This document shows, one piece after another, positions 43,329-54,491 of a DNA stretch of 64,000 nucleotides. The DNA is taken from positions 137,798 to 201,797 of the forward strand of contig NZ_JH379029.1 in assembly GCF_000235505.1 (NCBI RefSeq), written 5' to 3'. Positions within the stretch are counted from its first letter, which is position 1. Every line of letters begins with the position of its first letter. The notes under the pieces were generated by a model that was given only the letters and a program-made list of their open reading frames with translations, searched no databases and had not been told where the DNA came from. The DNA comes from Hungatella hathewayi WAL-18680 (GTDB lineage Bacteria; Bacillota; Clostridia; Lachnospirales; Lachnospiraceae). The position numbers and the translations under genes were made by a program.

Positions 43329-44027
43329 CTACGCTTCCAATTCCCGCTCCTGATAATCTTCCACTTCTTTTCTGGTACTCTGAAGATGTTTCTTCATCAG
43401 CCGGGCCGCTTTCTTTCCGTCCCGCTTCTCCAGCGCCTCCAGAATCACCGTGTGATAATAAATACCATTCTGATATCCCACCAGATGATTCAGCTGGCGA
43501 TGATAGTCCACCGTATTGTTTAACACCTCGTTCAGCCCATGGTACAGCAGCATATTGTCCGACGCCCTGGCAATCTCCCGATGAAATGCCATATCACAGC
43601 GCACAAATTCCTCGGAGTTCCCCACGTTTTCCCGCATCTGCTCCAGTTCCTCCCGCAGCCTGCCAAGTCCCTCCTCCGTGATATGCTCCGCCGCCAGGGC
43701 CGCGGCCCCTTTTTCGACAATGATGCGGTACTCCAGGGACTTCATAATATCATGAAAACTGTAAGCATTCCCCTCCGCTCCCGGATGACCAAACACCGTA
43801 AGGTCGCCGGATATCAAAAATGTCCCCTTCCCGTGCCGGCTCTCCATCATCCCAAGGGCGATAAACTGCTGAATCGCCGCCCGCACACTGGCACGCGACA
43901 CCCCCAGCTCTCTGGTCAGCGCATTCTCCGAAGGAATCATCTCCCCCACCTTCCAGGTCCCATTCTCAATATTCTCTTTCATATAGGCAATAATCTGCCC
44001 CGTGACATTGTTCTTAACCACCTTCAT
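43329..44027 (-). CDS. GntR-family (FCD) regulator next to the oligogalacturonate lyase gene
   Basis: A 232-aa FadR-subfamily regulator. The winged helix reads IIAYMKENIENGTWKVGEMIPSENALTRELGVSRASVRAAIQQFIALGM, followed by the G-K-G-T-F-L-I strand and an FCD domain with VRCDMAFHREIARASDN and LNHLVGY. ATG 44027 has GAGGTGG upstream. Its own promoter has an inverted repeat precisely in the spacer, implying autorepression. It probably responds to a uronate, by analogy with UxuR/ExuR/KdgR-type relatives; inferred from the neighbour gene. Confidence 0.88.
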   Translation of the reverse strand: MKVVKNNVTGQIIAYMKENIENGTWKVGEMIPSENALTRELGVSRASVRAAIQQFIALGMMESRHGKGTFLISGDLTVFGHPGAEGNAYSFHDIMKSLEYRIIVEKGAAALAAEHITEEGLGRLREELEQMRENVGNSEEFVRCDMAFHREIARASDNMLLYHGLNEVLNNTVDYHRQLNHLVGYQNGIYYHTVILEALEKRDGKKAARLMKKHLQSTRKEVEDYQERELEA

Positions 44028-44046
44028 AACTTCCCACCTCAAACTC

Positions 44047-44075
44047 ATCATACCATCTTGTCTGACAAGCTGCAA
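44047..44075 (-). promoter_or_regulatory. Promoter of the FCD regulator and lyase unit
   Basis: Minus-strand TTGCAG (reverse of 44070-44075), exactly 17 bp, TATGAT (reverse of 44047-44052). The spacer is filled by the operator. Confidence 0.7.
44057..44069. promoter_or_regulatory. FCD-GntR operator within the promoter spacer
   Basis: CTTGTCTGACAAG, a 13-bp inverted repeat with a single central base, between the -35 and -10 boxes. This is a classic repressor position. Confidence 0.7.
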
Positions 44076-44132
44076 GTGGATTTTTCCTGTCAGGCCCTCT
44101 TGTGCAAAATTAGCAAAAAATTAAAATCCCTA

Positions 44133-44161
44133 TTGACATCGTTCCAACAAAATGATAACAT
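44133..44161 (+). promoter_or_regulatory. Promoter of the beta-glucoside PTS unit
   Basis: TTGACA (44133-44138), 17 bp, TAACAT (44156-44161); the predicted start is about 13 bases before the first antiterminator target. Confidence 0.75.
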
Positions 44162-44180
44162 GAGCGTAGTAAATGAAACA

Positions 44181-44213
44181 GGGATTGTAACTTTTCACAA
44201 AAGGCATTACCCT
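44181..44213 (+). promoter_or_regulatory. LicT/BglG ribonucleic antiterminator target 1
   Basis: GGGATTGTAAC...AAAGGCATTACCC, matching the RAT layout of BglG-family targets (GGATTGT...GGCA...ACC) bound as an RNA hairpin by the CAT domain of LicT. Confidence 0.75.
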
Positions 44214-44222
44214 GAGGGATAC

Positions 44223-44250
44223 GGATTGTAACTTCTTGGAAGGCATTACC
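44223..44250 (+). promoter_or_regulatory. LicT/BglG ribonucleic antiterminator target 2
   Basis: GGATTGTAACTTCTTGG followed by AAGGCATTACC, a second target only nine bases after the first. I could not fold a convincing classical terminator right after it by eye. Confidence 0.75.
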
Positions 44251-44323
44251 GAAATAGTGTACTATGGCTGTTTTGGGCGTCTTTGTAAGGAGTTTTTTTA
44301 TTTCTGGAAAGAGGGTAATGATA

Positions 44324-44800
44324 ATGTTTGGATTTAAGAAAAATGTGGACAGTAACATTTATGCGCCGGCAGACGGCAGATTGATTGCACTGGAAGATGT
44401 GCCGGACCAGGTATTTGCATCCAAGGTGCTGGGGGACGGCGCCGCCATTGAGGTGACGGGCGAGGAGATTTGCGCTCCCTGCGACGGGCGGCTTGTCATG
44501 CTGGCGGACACGAAGCATGCATTTGGAATATCCGCTGACAACGGCGTTGAGGTTCTGGTTCATATCGGCCTCGATACGGTGGAATTTAACGGTACGGGAT
44601 TCACGGCATTAAAAGCGGTGAACGACAGAGTGAAAAAAGGTACTCCAATTATCCGGCTGGACAGAGAGTTTTTTCAATCTCAAAATGCCTGCCTCATCAC
44701 ACCCGTGCTGATATCCAACAGCGCCGGCTGTCCGTTCACGCCGGAGACCACCGGTAAAGAGGTTGTGGCAGGAGAAAGTGTTGTGATTCGTTTTCAATAG
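44324..44800 (+). CDS. PTS glucose-type EIIA
   Basis: A 158-aa EIIA of the glucose (Crr-like) family. The phosphorylated histidine is in VEVLVHIGLDTVEFNG, with the supporting histidine in ADTKHAFGISAD. It is a single-domain EIIA, whereas many beta-glucoside systems carry it fused to EIIBC; here the EIIBC encoded at 45782 lacks it, so this protein supplies it. I chose ATG 44324 with GAGGG eight bases upstream. It lies behind two antiterminator targets. Confidence 0.92.
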   Translation: MFGFKKNVDSNIYAPADGRLIALEDVPDQVFASKVLGDGAAIEVTGEEICAPCDGRLVMLADTKHAFGISADNGVEVLVHIGLDTVEFNGTGFTALKAVNDRVKKGTPIIRLDREFFQSQNACLITPVLISNSAGCPFTPETTGKEVVAGESVVIRFQ

Positions 44801-44815
44801 AAACGGGGGAGGGTC

Positions 44816-45652
44816 ATGCAGGTCATCAAAAAAATCAACAACAATGTCGTGATTTGTCTGGATAACAACAATCATGAACTGATTGCTTTTGGCCGCGGAA
44901 TCGGATTTCCGCCGACGCCGTACGAATTGAACGATATCAGTAAAATAGACAGAACCTATTATGGGGTAAATTCCTCCTATCTGGGACTGATTAATGAAAT
45001 TCCGGAAAATATCTTTGAGGTGTCCGCCAAAATTGTGGATATGGCCGTCAATTATATTGACTGTGAGTTGAGCAGCAACCTGGTCTTTACGCTGGCAGAC
45101 CACATCAACTTTGCCATCGAGAGAAACCGGGCCAATATGAATTTCAAAAATCCCTTTCTATATGATATCCAGTATTTCTATGAAAAAGAAATGGATATCG
45201 GCAATCTGGCCTTAAAAATGATTCGGAGATACTTAAAGGTCAATCTGCCGGAGGAGGAAGCAGGAAATATCGCCCTCCACTTTATCAATGCGGAGGCGTT
45301 GAACGAAAAAGATAAGGAATTCAACTTCAGCGATACTATCATAGAGGAGGTTACCCATCTGATTGAGAAGGAGCTGGACATCCGCATCAAGCGGGAAGAC
45401 TTTAATTACTCCAGATTCGTCTCCCACCTTCAGTATCTCATCAAGCGAAAAGATACCGCGGGAAATGCCTCCAGCGACAATATCAAGCTATGTATGGAAA
45501 TGAAACAGGAATTCCCACAGATTTACCAATGTGTGCTGAAAATCAGAGATTATATGGCAAAGAAACTGGAGTGGGAACTCAACGAGGAAGAACAGCTTTA
45601 TTTAATTTTACATGTAAACCGGCTTTATGCAAGAGAGGATTGTAACCGTTAA
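44816..45652 (+). CDS. licT: LicT/BglG-type transcription antiterminator
   Basis: A 278-aa RNA-binding antiterminator: an N-terminal co-antiterminator domain (MQVIKKINNNVVICLDNNNHELIAFGRGIGF) and two PTS regulation domains with histidines in LADHINFAIERN, NIALHFINAE, SRFVSHLQYLIKR and LYLILHVNRLYARE. When the sugar is transported it is dephosphorylated and binds its RNA target, preventing hairpin termination. Three such targets are visible: two upstream of the EIIA gene and one overlapping this gene's stop. Confidence 0.95.
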   Translation: MQVIKKINNNVVICLDNNNHELIAFGRGIGFPPTPYELNDISKIDRTYYGVNSSYLGLINEIPENIFEVSAKIVDMAVNYIDCELSSNLVFTLADHINFAIERNRANMNFKNPFLYDIQYFYEKEMDIGNLALKMIRRYLKVNLPEEEAGNIALHFINAEALNEKDKEFNFSDTIIEEVTHLIEKELDIRIKREDFNYSRFVSHLQYLIKRKDTAGNASSDNIKLCMEMKQEFPQIYQCVLKIRDYMAKKLEWELNEEEQLYLILHVNRLYAREDCNR

Positions 45653-45662
45653 GGGCATTACC
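45637..45662 (+). promoter_or_regulatory. LicT/BglG ribonucleic antiterminator target 3
   Basis: GGATTGTAACCGTTAAGG then GCATTACC, overlapping the licT stop codon and the 5' arm of the following terminator, the textbook mutually exclusive arrangement. Confidence 0.88.
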
Positions 45663-45713
45663 AATGCATAAAAGGATGAGGAATGTCATTCTTTTTGCAT
45701 TGGTTCTTTTTTT
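45660..45713 (+). terminator. LicT-controlled terminator before the EIIBC gene
   Basis: ACCAATGCA and AAAAGGATGA pair with TCATTCTTTT and TGCATTGGT, closed by GGAATG and followed by TCTTTTTTT. Its 5' arm shares bases with antiterminator target 3. Confidence 0.92.
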
Positions 45714-45781
45714 GAGTCGATACAATGGACTGGCGCGCAATCCATTGTTTTGAAAAATAAAATTATATTTAGGAGGAAATC

Positions 45782-48657
<2,876 letters not shown>

Positions 48658-48662
48658 ATGAA

Positions 48663-48703
48663 ATGGGGCTGGCGTACAACTTATGTTGATACGCCAGCCC
48701 CAT
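48663..48703. terminator. Bidirectional terminator after the beta-glucoside unit
   Basis: ATGGGGCTGGCGTA pairs perfectly with TACGCCAGCCCCAT. U-runs are weak, but the location between convergent genes supports the call. Confidence 0.75.
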
Positions 48704-48740
48704 AATGTTGTCACCTGACATCCCTATGACCGCTTGTGAC

Positions 48741-49019
48741 CTATCTCTCCTCATCATTACTGCAAATCTGCAGTCTGTGCTGATACTTCTCTTTCGTGGC
48801 CATGCCGCCGCGGATATGGCGCTCGGACTTATTCACATCCAGAACCACCCGGGCCCGGGCCGCAAGGGATGGATTGATATCCTCCAGACGGTCCGTGACA
48901 TCTTTATGTACCGTAGATTTGCTTATCCCAAATTTCTTCGCCGTCTGCCGTACCGTGGCATTGTGGTCTATGATGTAATTGGCGATGGCTACCGCACGTT
49001 CTTCGATATATTCCTTCAA
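48741..49019 (-). CDS. spoIIID: Sporulation transcriptional regulator SpoIIID
   Basis: A 92-aa mother-cell regulator. The core KEYIEERAVAIANYIIDHNATVRQTAKKFGISKSTVHKDVTDRL is almost diagnostic of SpoIIID, with the helix-turn-helix in the second half. I chose TTG at 49019, seven bases after AGGAG; the longer frame adds an unlikely hydrophobic leader. Downstream, RHIRGGMATKEKY matches the family. With the sipL homologue it supports a spore-forming host. Confidence 0.93.
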   Translation of the reverse strand: MKEYIEERAVAIANYIIDHNATVRQTAKKFGISKSTVHKDVTDRLEDINPSLAARARVVLDVNKSERHIRGGMATKEKYQHRLQICSNDEER

Positions 49020-49091
49020 AATGAATCTCCTGAAGATGTTTTTTACATCATATGCATGGAAAAACAGGATTAGCACACCAATGTACAATTT

Positions 49092-49889
49092 CTACACGTC
49101 CCCGAGAATCAAGTTCAGATACTCAAAATTCTTCTTTGCATTCTCCATTTCATCCACAGCCCGGTTCTCACTTTCCAGCATAATCCAATCAAAATTCCCC
49201 TCATAAGCGCGAAGAATTTCTCTTACATTATTACAGTCGTCCGGTCGACCCAGAAAACTTTCATATCCTGTAATATTGGAATATGGTTTCAGATGGAGAA
49301 GTGCTTCCCGAAAACTGTATTGGCGTAGAGTCTGACAGCAGTCTTCTCCCGCACAAATGGCTCTTCCGGTATCAAATTCCATCATAATTTCCGGCCTGAG
49401 ATTGTTAAATAACAACTCAAATACCTTCTGCCCGTCATAATTCAACAGGAACTCATGATTATGATTGTGATAAGCCAGTCCAAGACCTCTGGCTGACAGT
49501 TTTTCGTAAAGTTGATTCAACCAGTCCAAATGGCGCAGCCAGACATCTCTGCATTCCTGCTCTCTGCTGTGGCCGATGTTCCAGTCGCCCCCCAGACACG
49601 GAACTACTATCAAAGGGCATCCCACCGCTTCCAGGTATGACACAGTCTCCTCGTAGGTATCCTCCTGAAGATCCGCCCACTCCGTATGCCAGCCAATCAT
49701 CTTCATTCCGGTACGCGCTTCCATCTGTGCTGTCACATTTCTATCAAACATGCTGTGATGTCCATAATATTCAATTCCGCGGTACCCCATGTTTGCCAGC
49801 GCCTGAAGAGTTTCCTCCAGATTCGCCCACGCATGTTCATGTACCGTATACATTTGAATGGCTAAACGTTCCCGACAGTCACCTCTCAT
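49092..49889 (-). CDS. Sugar phosphate isomerase/epimerase (AP endonuclease 2 fold)
   Basis: A 265-aa TIM-barrel protein of the xylose isomerase-like group. It has an N-terminal QMYTVHEHAWANLEETLQALANMGYRGIEYYG, and metal-binding residues in GLAYHNHNHEFL, IMMEFDTGRAI and LLHLKPYSN. The ATG at 49889 overlaps the ROK kinase stop by one base with GGAGG seven bases upstream, so the two are translationally coupled. It probably acts on the sugar imported by the upstream ABC transporter. Confidence 0.88.
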   Translation of the reverse strand: MRGDCRERLAIQMYTVHEHAWANLEETLQALANMGYRGIEYYGHHSMFDRNVTAQMEARTGMKMIGWHTEWADLQEDTYEETVSYLEAVGCPLIVVPCLGGDWNIGHSREQECRDVWLRHLDWLNQLYEKLSARGLGLAYHNHNHEFLLNYDGQKVFELLFNNLRPEIMMEFDTGRAICAGEDCCQTLRQYSFREALLHLKPYSNITGYESFLGRPDDCNNVREILRAYEGNFDWIMLESENRAVDEMENAKKNFEYLNLILGDV

Positions 49890-50878
49890 CACTCACCCTC
49901 CCCAAAGGCCGCCGCTCTCATTCCAACCGCCGCCGCGCCAATAAGTCCAACATAATCACTGTTTAAACCAGTCACTTCTATCCCCTCCTTCAGAAATCTG
50001 GCAGCCATAGGACTTATCTGCTTTTTCACCCGTTCCATCAGACGTCCGTCCGTAATCAGACCTCCACCCATAATAATCTTTTCCGGATCCACCATCCACA
50101 AAAGGTTGCTGATCGTTTCCGCAACAGCCTTCGCCGCGTCCTGAGCCAAAACTTCACACAACGCATCGCCTCTGTCTGCCAGTTCAAACACGCTTCTCCC
50201 ATCAATCCGCCCGCTTTCCGGAAATACTAGCGCCGTATATGGATATAGCCCTCTCAATGCTTTCGCCCTGTCATGTAATCCCATACCGGAGGCCAGCGCT
50301 TCCACACAGCCCATGCGTCCGCATGCACACTGCATCCCACTTTTGCTGTCTGTCACATGATGTCCCACTTCTCCTCCACAAAAATGAGCTCCGGTCAGCA
50401 TCTTCCCATCTATCACGAATGCCGCTCCGATTCCTGTCCCAATATTCATATAAATAAAATTCTTACAGTCTTTCGCCTTTCCAAACACCTGCTCCGCAGC
50501 CGCCCCGCTGCGCACATCATTATCAATGCCACAGGGTATTTTGTAATGCCCACTCAGGATTTTTACCACATCCACCGTCTCCATTCTCGGCTTCTGGATT
50601 TCCAGCCAAAGCCCATTTGCTGAATCGACACGTCCAACCATCCCCATGCCGACTGCCTTAAAATCCAGCCCCGGTTCCAACAAATATTCTTTCAGGTATT
50701 CATCCGTACATGCTAAGACAGAAGCCATCACCTCCGTCTGCCCTGCCCCGGCAGCGATGGCGGACGGATAACGTCTGCTTCGCAGTACGTTTCCTGATGA
50801 ATCCACCTCTCCCACCAGCAATTTAGTCCCCCCTAAATCCAGTCCCAGAAAAACTTCTTTTCCTCTCTGTCGTTCCAT
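49889..50878 (-). CDS. ROK-family sugar kinase
   Basis: A 329-aa ROK kinase. ATP and sugar motifs: FLGLDLGGTKLLVGEVD, YMNIGTGIGAAFVIDGKMLTGAHFCGGEVGHHVT, and the zinc-binding CxCGxxGCxE as CACGRMGCVEALASG. The ADP motif region is PEKIIMGGGLITD. It lacks an N-terminal DNA-binding domain, so it is a kinase rather than a NagC-type repressor. It follows the second ABC permease by 28 bp. Confidence 0.93.
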   Translation of the reverse strand: MERQRGKEVFLGLDLGGTKLLVGEVDSSGNVLRSRRYPSAIAAGAGQTEVMASVLACTDEYLKEYLLEPGLDFKAVGMGMVGRVDSANGLWLEIQKPRMETVDVVKILSGHYKIPCGIDNDVRSGAAAEQVFGKAKDCKNFIYMNIGTGIGAAFVIDGKMLTGAHFCGGEVGHHVTDSKSGMQCACGRMGCVEALASGMGLHDRAKALRGLYPYTALVFPESGRIDGRSVFELADRGDALCEVLAQDAAKAVAETISNLLWMVDPEKIIMGGGLITDGRLMERVKKQISPMAARFLKEGIEVTGLNSDYVGLIGAAAVGMRAAAFGEGE

Positions 50879-50906
50879 ACTTTTCCTCCTCTGCGGTCAA
50901 TCTCAC

Positions 50907-51809
50907 TTACCCCTTTACCGAGCCAACCGTCAGTCCCTTGGCAAAATATTTTCTTACAAATCCAAATGTAATCATAACCGGTATGGTGGCAATAAAAGCC
51001 ATAGCCATACGCACAGTCCCTGACGGAATATTTGCCATAATTGAATTGACGTCCGAAGTGACATTTCCATTCTGTGACAGAAACTGAATATCCATCATTA
51101 TCTTGTTTAAAAAATTCTGCATACTGAACAGCTTCGGTTCCGTCACATACAGCATCCCATTGTACCAGTCATTCCAGTAACTGATTCCTATGAGCAGCCC
51201 CACCGTCGCCAAAATCGGTGTGGAAATGGGTAAAACAATCGAAAAAAAGGTGTGCAGTTCTCCAGCACCATCAATATGGGCAGATTCAATTAATTCTTTC
51301 GGTACATTATTCCGGAAATAGTTTCTCATCAGCATCACATTAAATCCATTGACCAGAAGATTGGGAATCAACTGACCAAACAGCGTATTCTTAATATGAA
51401 GATAATTCACATACATAAAATAAGTTGGCACCATTCCCCCATTAAAAAGCAGGGTAAACACCACAAAAAACATCAGTACCCGGCGAAACGGAAGTTCATC
51501 CCGTGCCAGCGCATAAGCCAGCATCATGGTGAAGAACAGACCTGCTGCCGTGCCTGCCGCCGTCACTAAAGCTGAAACGCCAATCGAGCGGATGATAGCC
51601 GTGGACTGGGTAAATAAAAACTCATAGGCCGCAAGGCTCCATTTTTCCGGAAAATAGGAGTACCCTCTTGTGTTTAATATATCATTGTCCGTAAAGGAGG
51701 CAGCTGCCATCAGCAAAATGGGAAGCACACATGCCAGTGCCGCCAAAGTAAAAGACACATAGGCAATTACCTCTATCTTTCGGCTTCCAGAATATTGTCT
51801 CTTCTTCAT
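50907..51809 (-). CDS. Carbohydrate ABC permease 2 (CUT1, MalG-like)
   Basis: A 300-aa membrane protein with about six helices. The EAA loop is NVPKELIESAHIDGAGELHTFFSIVLPISTP. An ATG at 51809 has AGGAGG eight bases upstream. It pairs with the adjacent permease. No ATPase gene is present, so a shared MsmK/UgpC-type ATPase elsewhere is likely. Confidence 0.93.
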   Translation of the reverse strand: MKKRQYSGSRKIEVIAYVSFTLAALACVLPILLMAAASFTDNDILNTRGYSYFPEKWSLAAYEFLFTQSTAIIRSIGVSALVTAAGTAAGLFFTMMLAYALARDELPFRRVLMFFVVFTLLFNGGMVPTYFMYVNYLHIKNTLFGQLIPNLLVNGFNVMLMRNYFRNNVPKELIESAHIDGAGELHTFFSIVLPISTPILATVGLLIGISYWNDWYNGMLYVTEPKLFSMQNFLNKIMMDIQFLSQNGNVTSDVNSIMANIPSGTVRMAMAFIATIPVMITFGFVRKYFAKGLTVGSVKG

Positions 51810-51821
51810 CACATACACCTC

Positions 51822-52754
51822 CTAAAACAACGCATTTTCCGGGCTGGTCCTGCGGACAATCAGATTTGCCGCCAGCACCAGAATAAATCCCACAATTGAC
51901 TGATATACACCTGCTGCCGACGCCATCCCCACATCCCCCAGCTGAATCAATGAGCGGTATACATAGGTATCAATCGTATTGGTCACCTGATATAGAGCCC
52001 CTGAATTCTGAGGCACCTGATAGAATAGTCCAAAATCAGAGTAAAACACTTTTCCAACTGCCAGCAGCACCATCGTTATAACCGTCGGTTTTAAATAGGG
52101 CAGCGTTATAAATCGAATTTGCTGCATTCTGGACGCTCCGTCCAGCTTTGCCGCCTCATAATACTCCTCACTGATTCCTATAATGCCCGCATAATAGATT
52201 AACGCCAGAAAACCAAAATTCTTTAGTGTGTTGATGAATAAGAGTATCCACGGCCACGGACCAGGTGTCGCATACCAGGACACCGGCTCCCTGGAAAGCA
52301 GCGGAAACAACTGGGTATTTATAAAACCATTGTCAGTGCTCAGGAACGCAAAAGCCAGATATCCTATAATAATTGTCGACAACAGGTATGGCAGAATCAT
52401 GGTTGTCTGAAATACTGTCACCGCCCTGCTGCTTCGTATCTCATTCAGAAGAATTGCTGCCGTCACCCCTGTTACCGTATTCAGTACGATAAAAACCAGA
52501 TTATAGCATATCGTATTTCTCGTAATGACAAACGAGGTAGAGGTGCTGAACAGGTAAGTAAAGTTCTGCCAGCCGCACCAGGGGCTCCCAAAGATTCCAT
52601 CCTTATAGTTAAAATTCTTAAATGCGACCACCAGCCCAGCCATTGGAATATAATTATTAATCAACAGATATCCCAATCCAGGCAGTGCCATCAGATACAA
52701 TGGCAGATACCGTCTCCACTTGATTTTTTTAGTCTTTTTCTTCATGTTATCCAT
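51822..52754 (-). CDS. Carbohydrate ABC permease 1 (CUT1, LplB/MalF-like)
   Basis: A permease of about 310 aa with six predicted helices and the EAA loop GISEEYYEAAKLDGASRMQQIRFITLPYLKPTV. The closest style is LplB/YtcP-type transporters that go with YesMN systems. The start is uncertain: ATG at 52754 or 52745 are candidates, both with only modest ribosome binding site spacing. The longer frame would overlap the receptor gene. Confidence 0.88.
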   Translation of the reverse strand: MDNMKKKTKKIKWRRYLPLYLMALPGLGYLLINNYIPMAGLVVAFKNFNYKDGIFGSPWCGWQNFTYLFSTSTSFVITRNTICYNLVFIVLNTVTGVTAAILLNEIRSSRAVTVFQTTMILPYLLSTIIIGYLAFAFLSTDNGFINTQLFPLLSREPVSWYATPGPWPWILLFINTLKNFGFLALIYYAGIIGISEEYYEAAKLDGASRMQQIRFITLPYLKPTVITMVLLAVGKVFYSDFGLFYQVPQNSGALYQVTNTIDTYVYRSLIQLGDVGMASAAGVYQSIVGFILVLAANLIVRRTSPENALF

Positions 52755-52779
52755 ATCTTCCAACGTTCCCAGCTCCCTT

Positions 52780-54288
52780 TTACTGTGCTGCGGCCCAGGC
52801 ATCCAGCTGTGCCTGTTTCTCCGCTATAACCTTCTCAATTCCGGCCTCCTTCAATGCCTGACGGAATTTTGGAAGATAAACATCCGGGTCCATTTCTCCA
52901 TTTTCCAGTCCAAACCGATATTCATTGGTGACATTGTTCAGTGCCGCAATCTCCGTCTTAACTGCACCGGAATCAAACGAAAAACCACAGGCTTTCGATT
53001 TTTTCGAACTGTTATTAAACTCTGCCATTTTATCGTAATAATCATCTTCCCCAGTATTTTCCCATACATAGGAAATTAACTGATTGCCAAACTCCCATCC
53101 ACAGTTCATGCCATATCCGGTATTGTCCGATGTTACACCCTCCGGATATGTAATGATATTCTTCGTTCCATCCACATGCACATAATGGTCACCCTCTACG
53201 CCCCAGTCAATGATATTGATGACTTCCGGGTCCGTATACATCAGGTTTAAAAATTTCATTACTGGTGTCTGGTCCTTGCAGGTAACAGGAATCGCCATCA
53301 CAACACCATTCATGGATGTGGTAGTGGTCAGCGGGTCAGCCAGCCAGGCGCCCTGCGTCGGAATCCCGCTCATATTCTCAATAACCGGTGCCGTTGCAAT
53401 ATGGTAATCACACATATTGGCAAATACCTTTCCTGACTTATAAAGCGGCATCCCGGTATCCGGATTCACGGAACTGTCCTTCAGAATATAGCCTTTCTCA
53501 TACCAGTCGTGTATATAATTTACGGTATCCTCATACCACTGGGTTTCATACAGGTTTTCTACCTTCAACTCCCCCTGCCCATAATCCATCAGGACTCCAA
53601 ATCGGTCGCCAAGGCTATCATAGGTGGCAAAACCGGAATCCATGATTGAAGTGCCGTTATTCTGGGCACACACCGGAACCATGTCCGGCTCCAATGTCAT
53701 CAGCTTATCAAACAGACCAGCCAGCTCATCCGGTGATTTGACCTTCTCCGCCTCCTCCAAAAGTCCATGCTTTTCCAATATATCTTTATTCATACTGACG
53801 CCTCTCACGTTCGCCATATCCTTTAATACCGGAAATCCATAAACACTGCCGTTCACTGTCGCTCCCTTTATGTAATCTCCCAGCGCTTCCGTGGCGTCTT
53901 TTGCCTCTCCGCTTAAAAGTTCCGGCTCCATAGCTGCCAGCTTATTCTGAGCCACCGCTACCGCAAATTCACTTCCAAACATATTAAACAAATCCAGTTT
54001 TTCCCCACCCGATATCATCAAGTTAATCTGCTGCATATAGGTACTCATACTCATCGGAACCAGTTTGACTTCCACATTAATTTTTTCCCTTGTCACTTCA
54101 TTGAGGGCGGCTTCCACCTTGTCCATATCTGTGGGAATCAATACATTGCAGAAAAATGCAAATGTAATCTTATCCGGTTCACTCACTGCCACTGGAGTTT
54201 CCTCTGCCTGCTTTCCCCCACATCCGGCCAGCATAGACGCTGCCAGTACTGCCGCAGCCAAACGGCTGGCATATTTGTTTTTCTTCAT
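52780..54288 (-). CDS. Carbohydrate ABC substrate-binding lipoprotein (CUT1)
   Basis: A 502-aa extracellular receptor with a lipoprotein signal (MKKNKYASRLAAAVLAASMLAGC) and the long form of family 1 binding proteins that accompany LplB-type permeases. I chose ATG 54288, with GGAGGAGG upstream. It is the first gene of the importer operon and is divergent from the YesMN-type genes, which most likely activate it. The sugar is unknown; related receptors bind oligosaccharides or alginate- and pectin-derived fragments. Confidence 0.9.
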   Translation of the reverse strand: MKKNKYASRLAAAVLAASMLAGCGGKQAEETPVAVSEPDKITFAFFCNVLIPTDMDKVEAALNEVTREKINVEVKLVPMSMSTYMQQINLMISGGEKLDLFNMFGSEFAVAVAQNKLAAMEPELLSGEAKDATEALGDYIKGATVNGSVYGFPVLKDMANVRGVSMNKDILEKHGLLEEAEKVKSPDELAGLFDKLMTLEPDMVPVCAQNNGTSIMDSGFATYDSLGDRFGVLMDYGQGELKVENLYETQWYEDTVNYIHDWYEKGYILKDSSVNPDTGMPLYKSGKVFANMCDYHIATAPVIENMSGIPTQGAWLADPLTTTTSMNGVVMAIPVTCKDQTPVMKFLNLMYTDPEVINIIDWGVEGDHYVHVDGTKNIITYPEGVTSDNTGYGMNCGWEFGNQLISYVWENTGEDDYYDKMAEFNNSSKKSKACGFSFDSGAVKTEIAALNNVTNEYRFGLENGEMDPDVYLPKFRQALKEAGIEKVIAEKQAQLDAWAAAQ

Positions 54289-54422
54289 TTCCTTATCCTC
54301 CTCCATTTTTATCAACTGCTTTCATATCAAGGTTGTACGTTTACTTTATCGTTTTTCTCATCCCGGCTCTATATAAATCTCGACCTGTTTTTAGGAAAAA
54401 TAGACTACCATTTCCATATTCT

Positions 54423-54451
54423 TTGATTTTTTATGGTGAACATTGTATAAT
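54423..54451 (+). promoter_or_regulatory. Promoter of the YesMN-type operon
   Basis: TTGATT (54423-54428), 17 bp, TATAAT (54446-54451), about 40 bp before the kinase start codon. Confidence 0.6.
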
Positions 54452-54491
54452 TATTGTATAAAAATAGATTGGAGAATCACTATACCAAATC

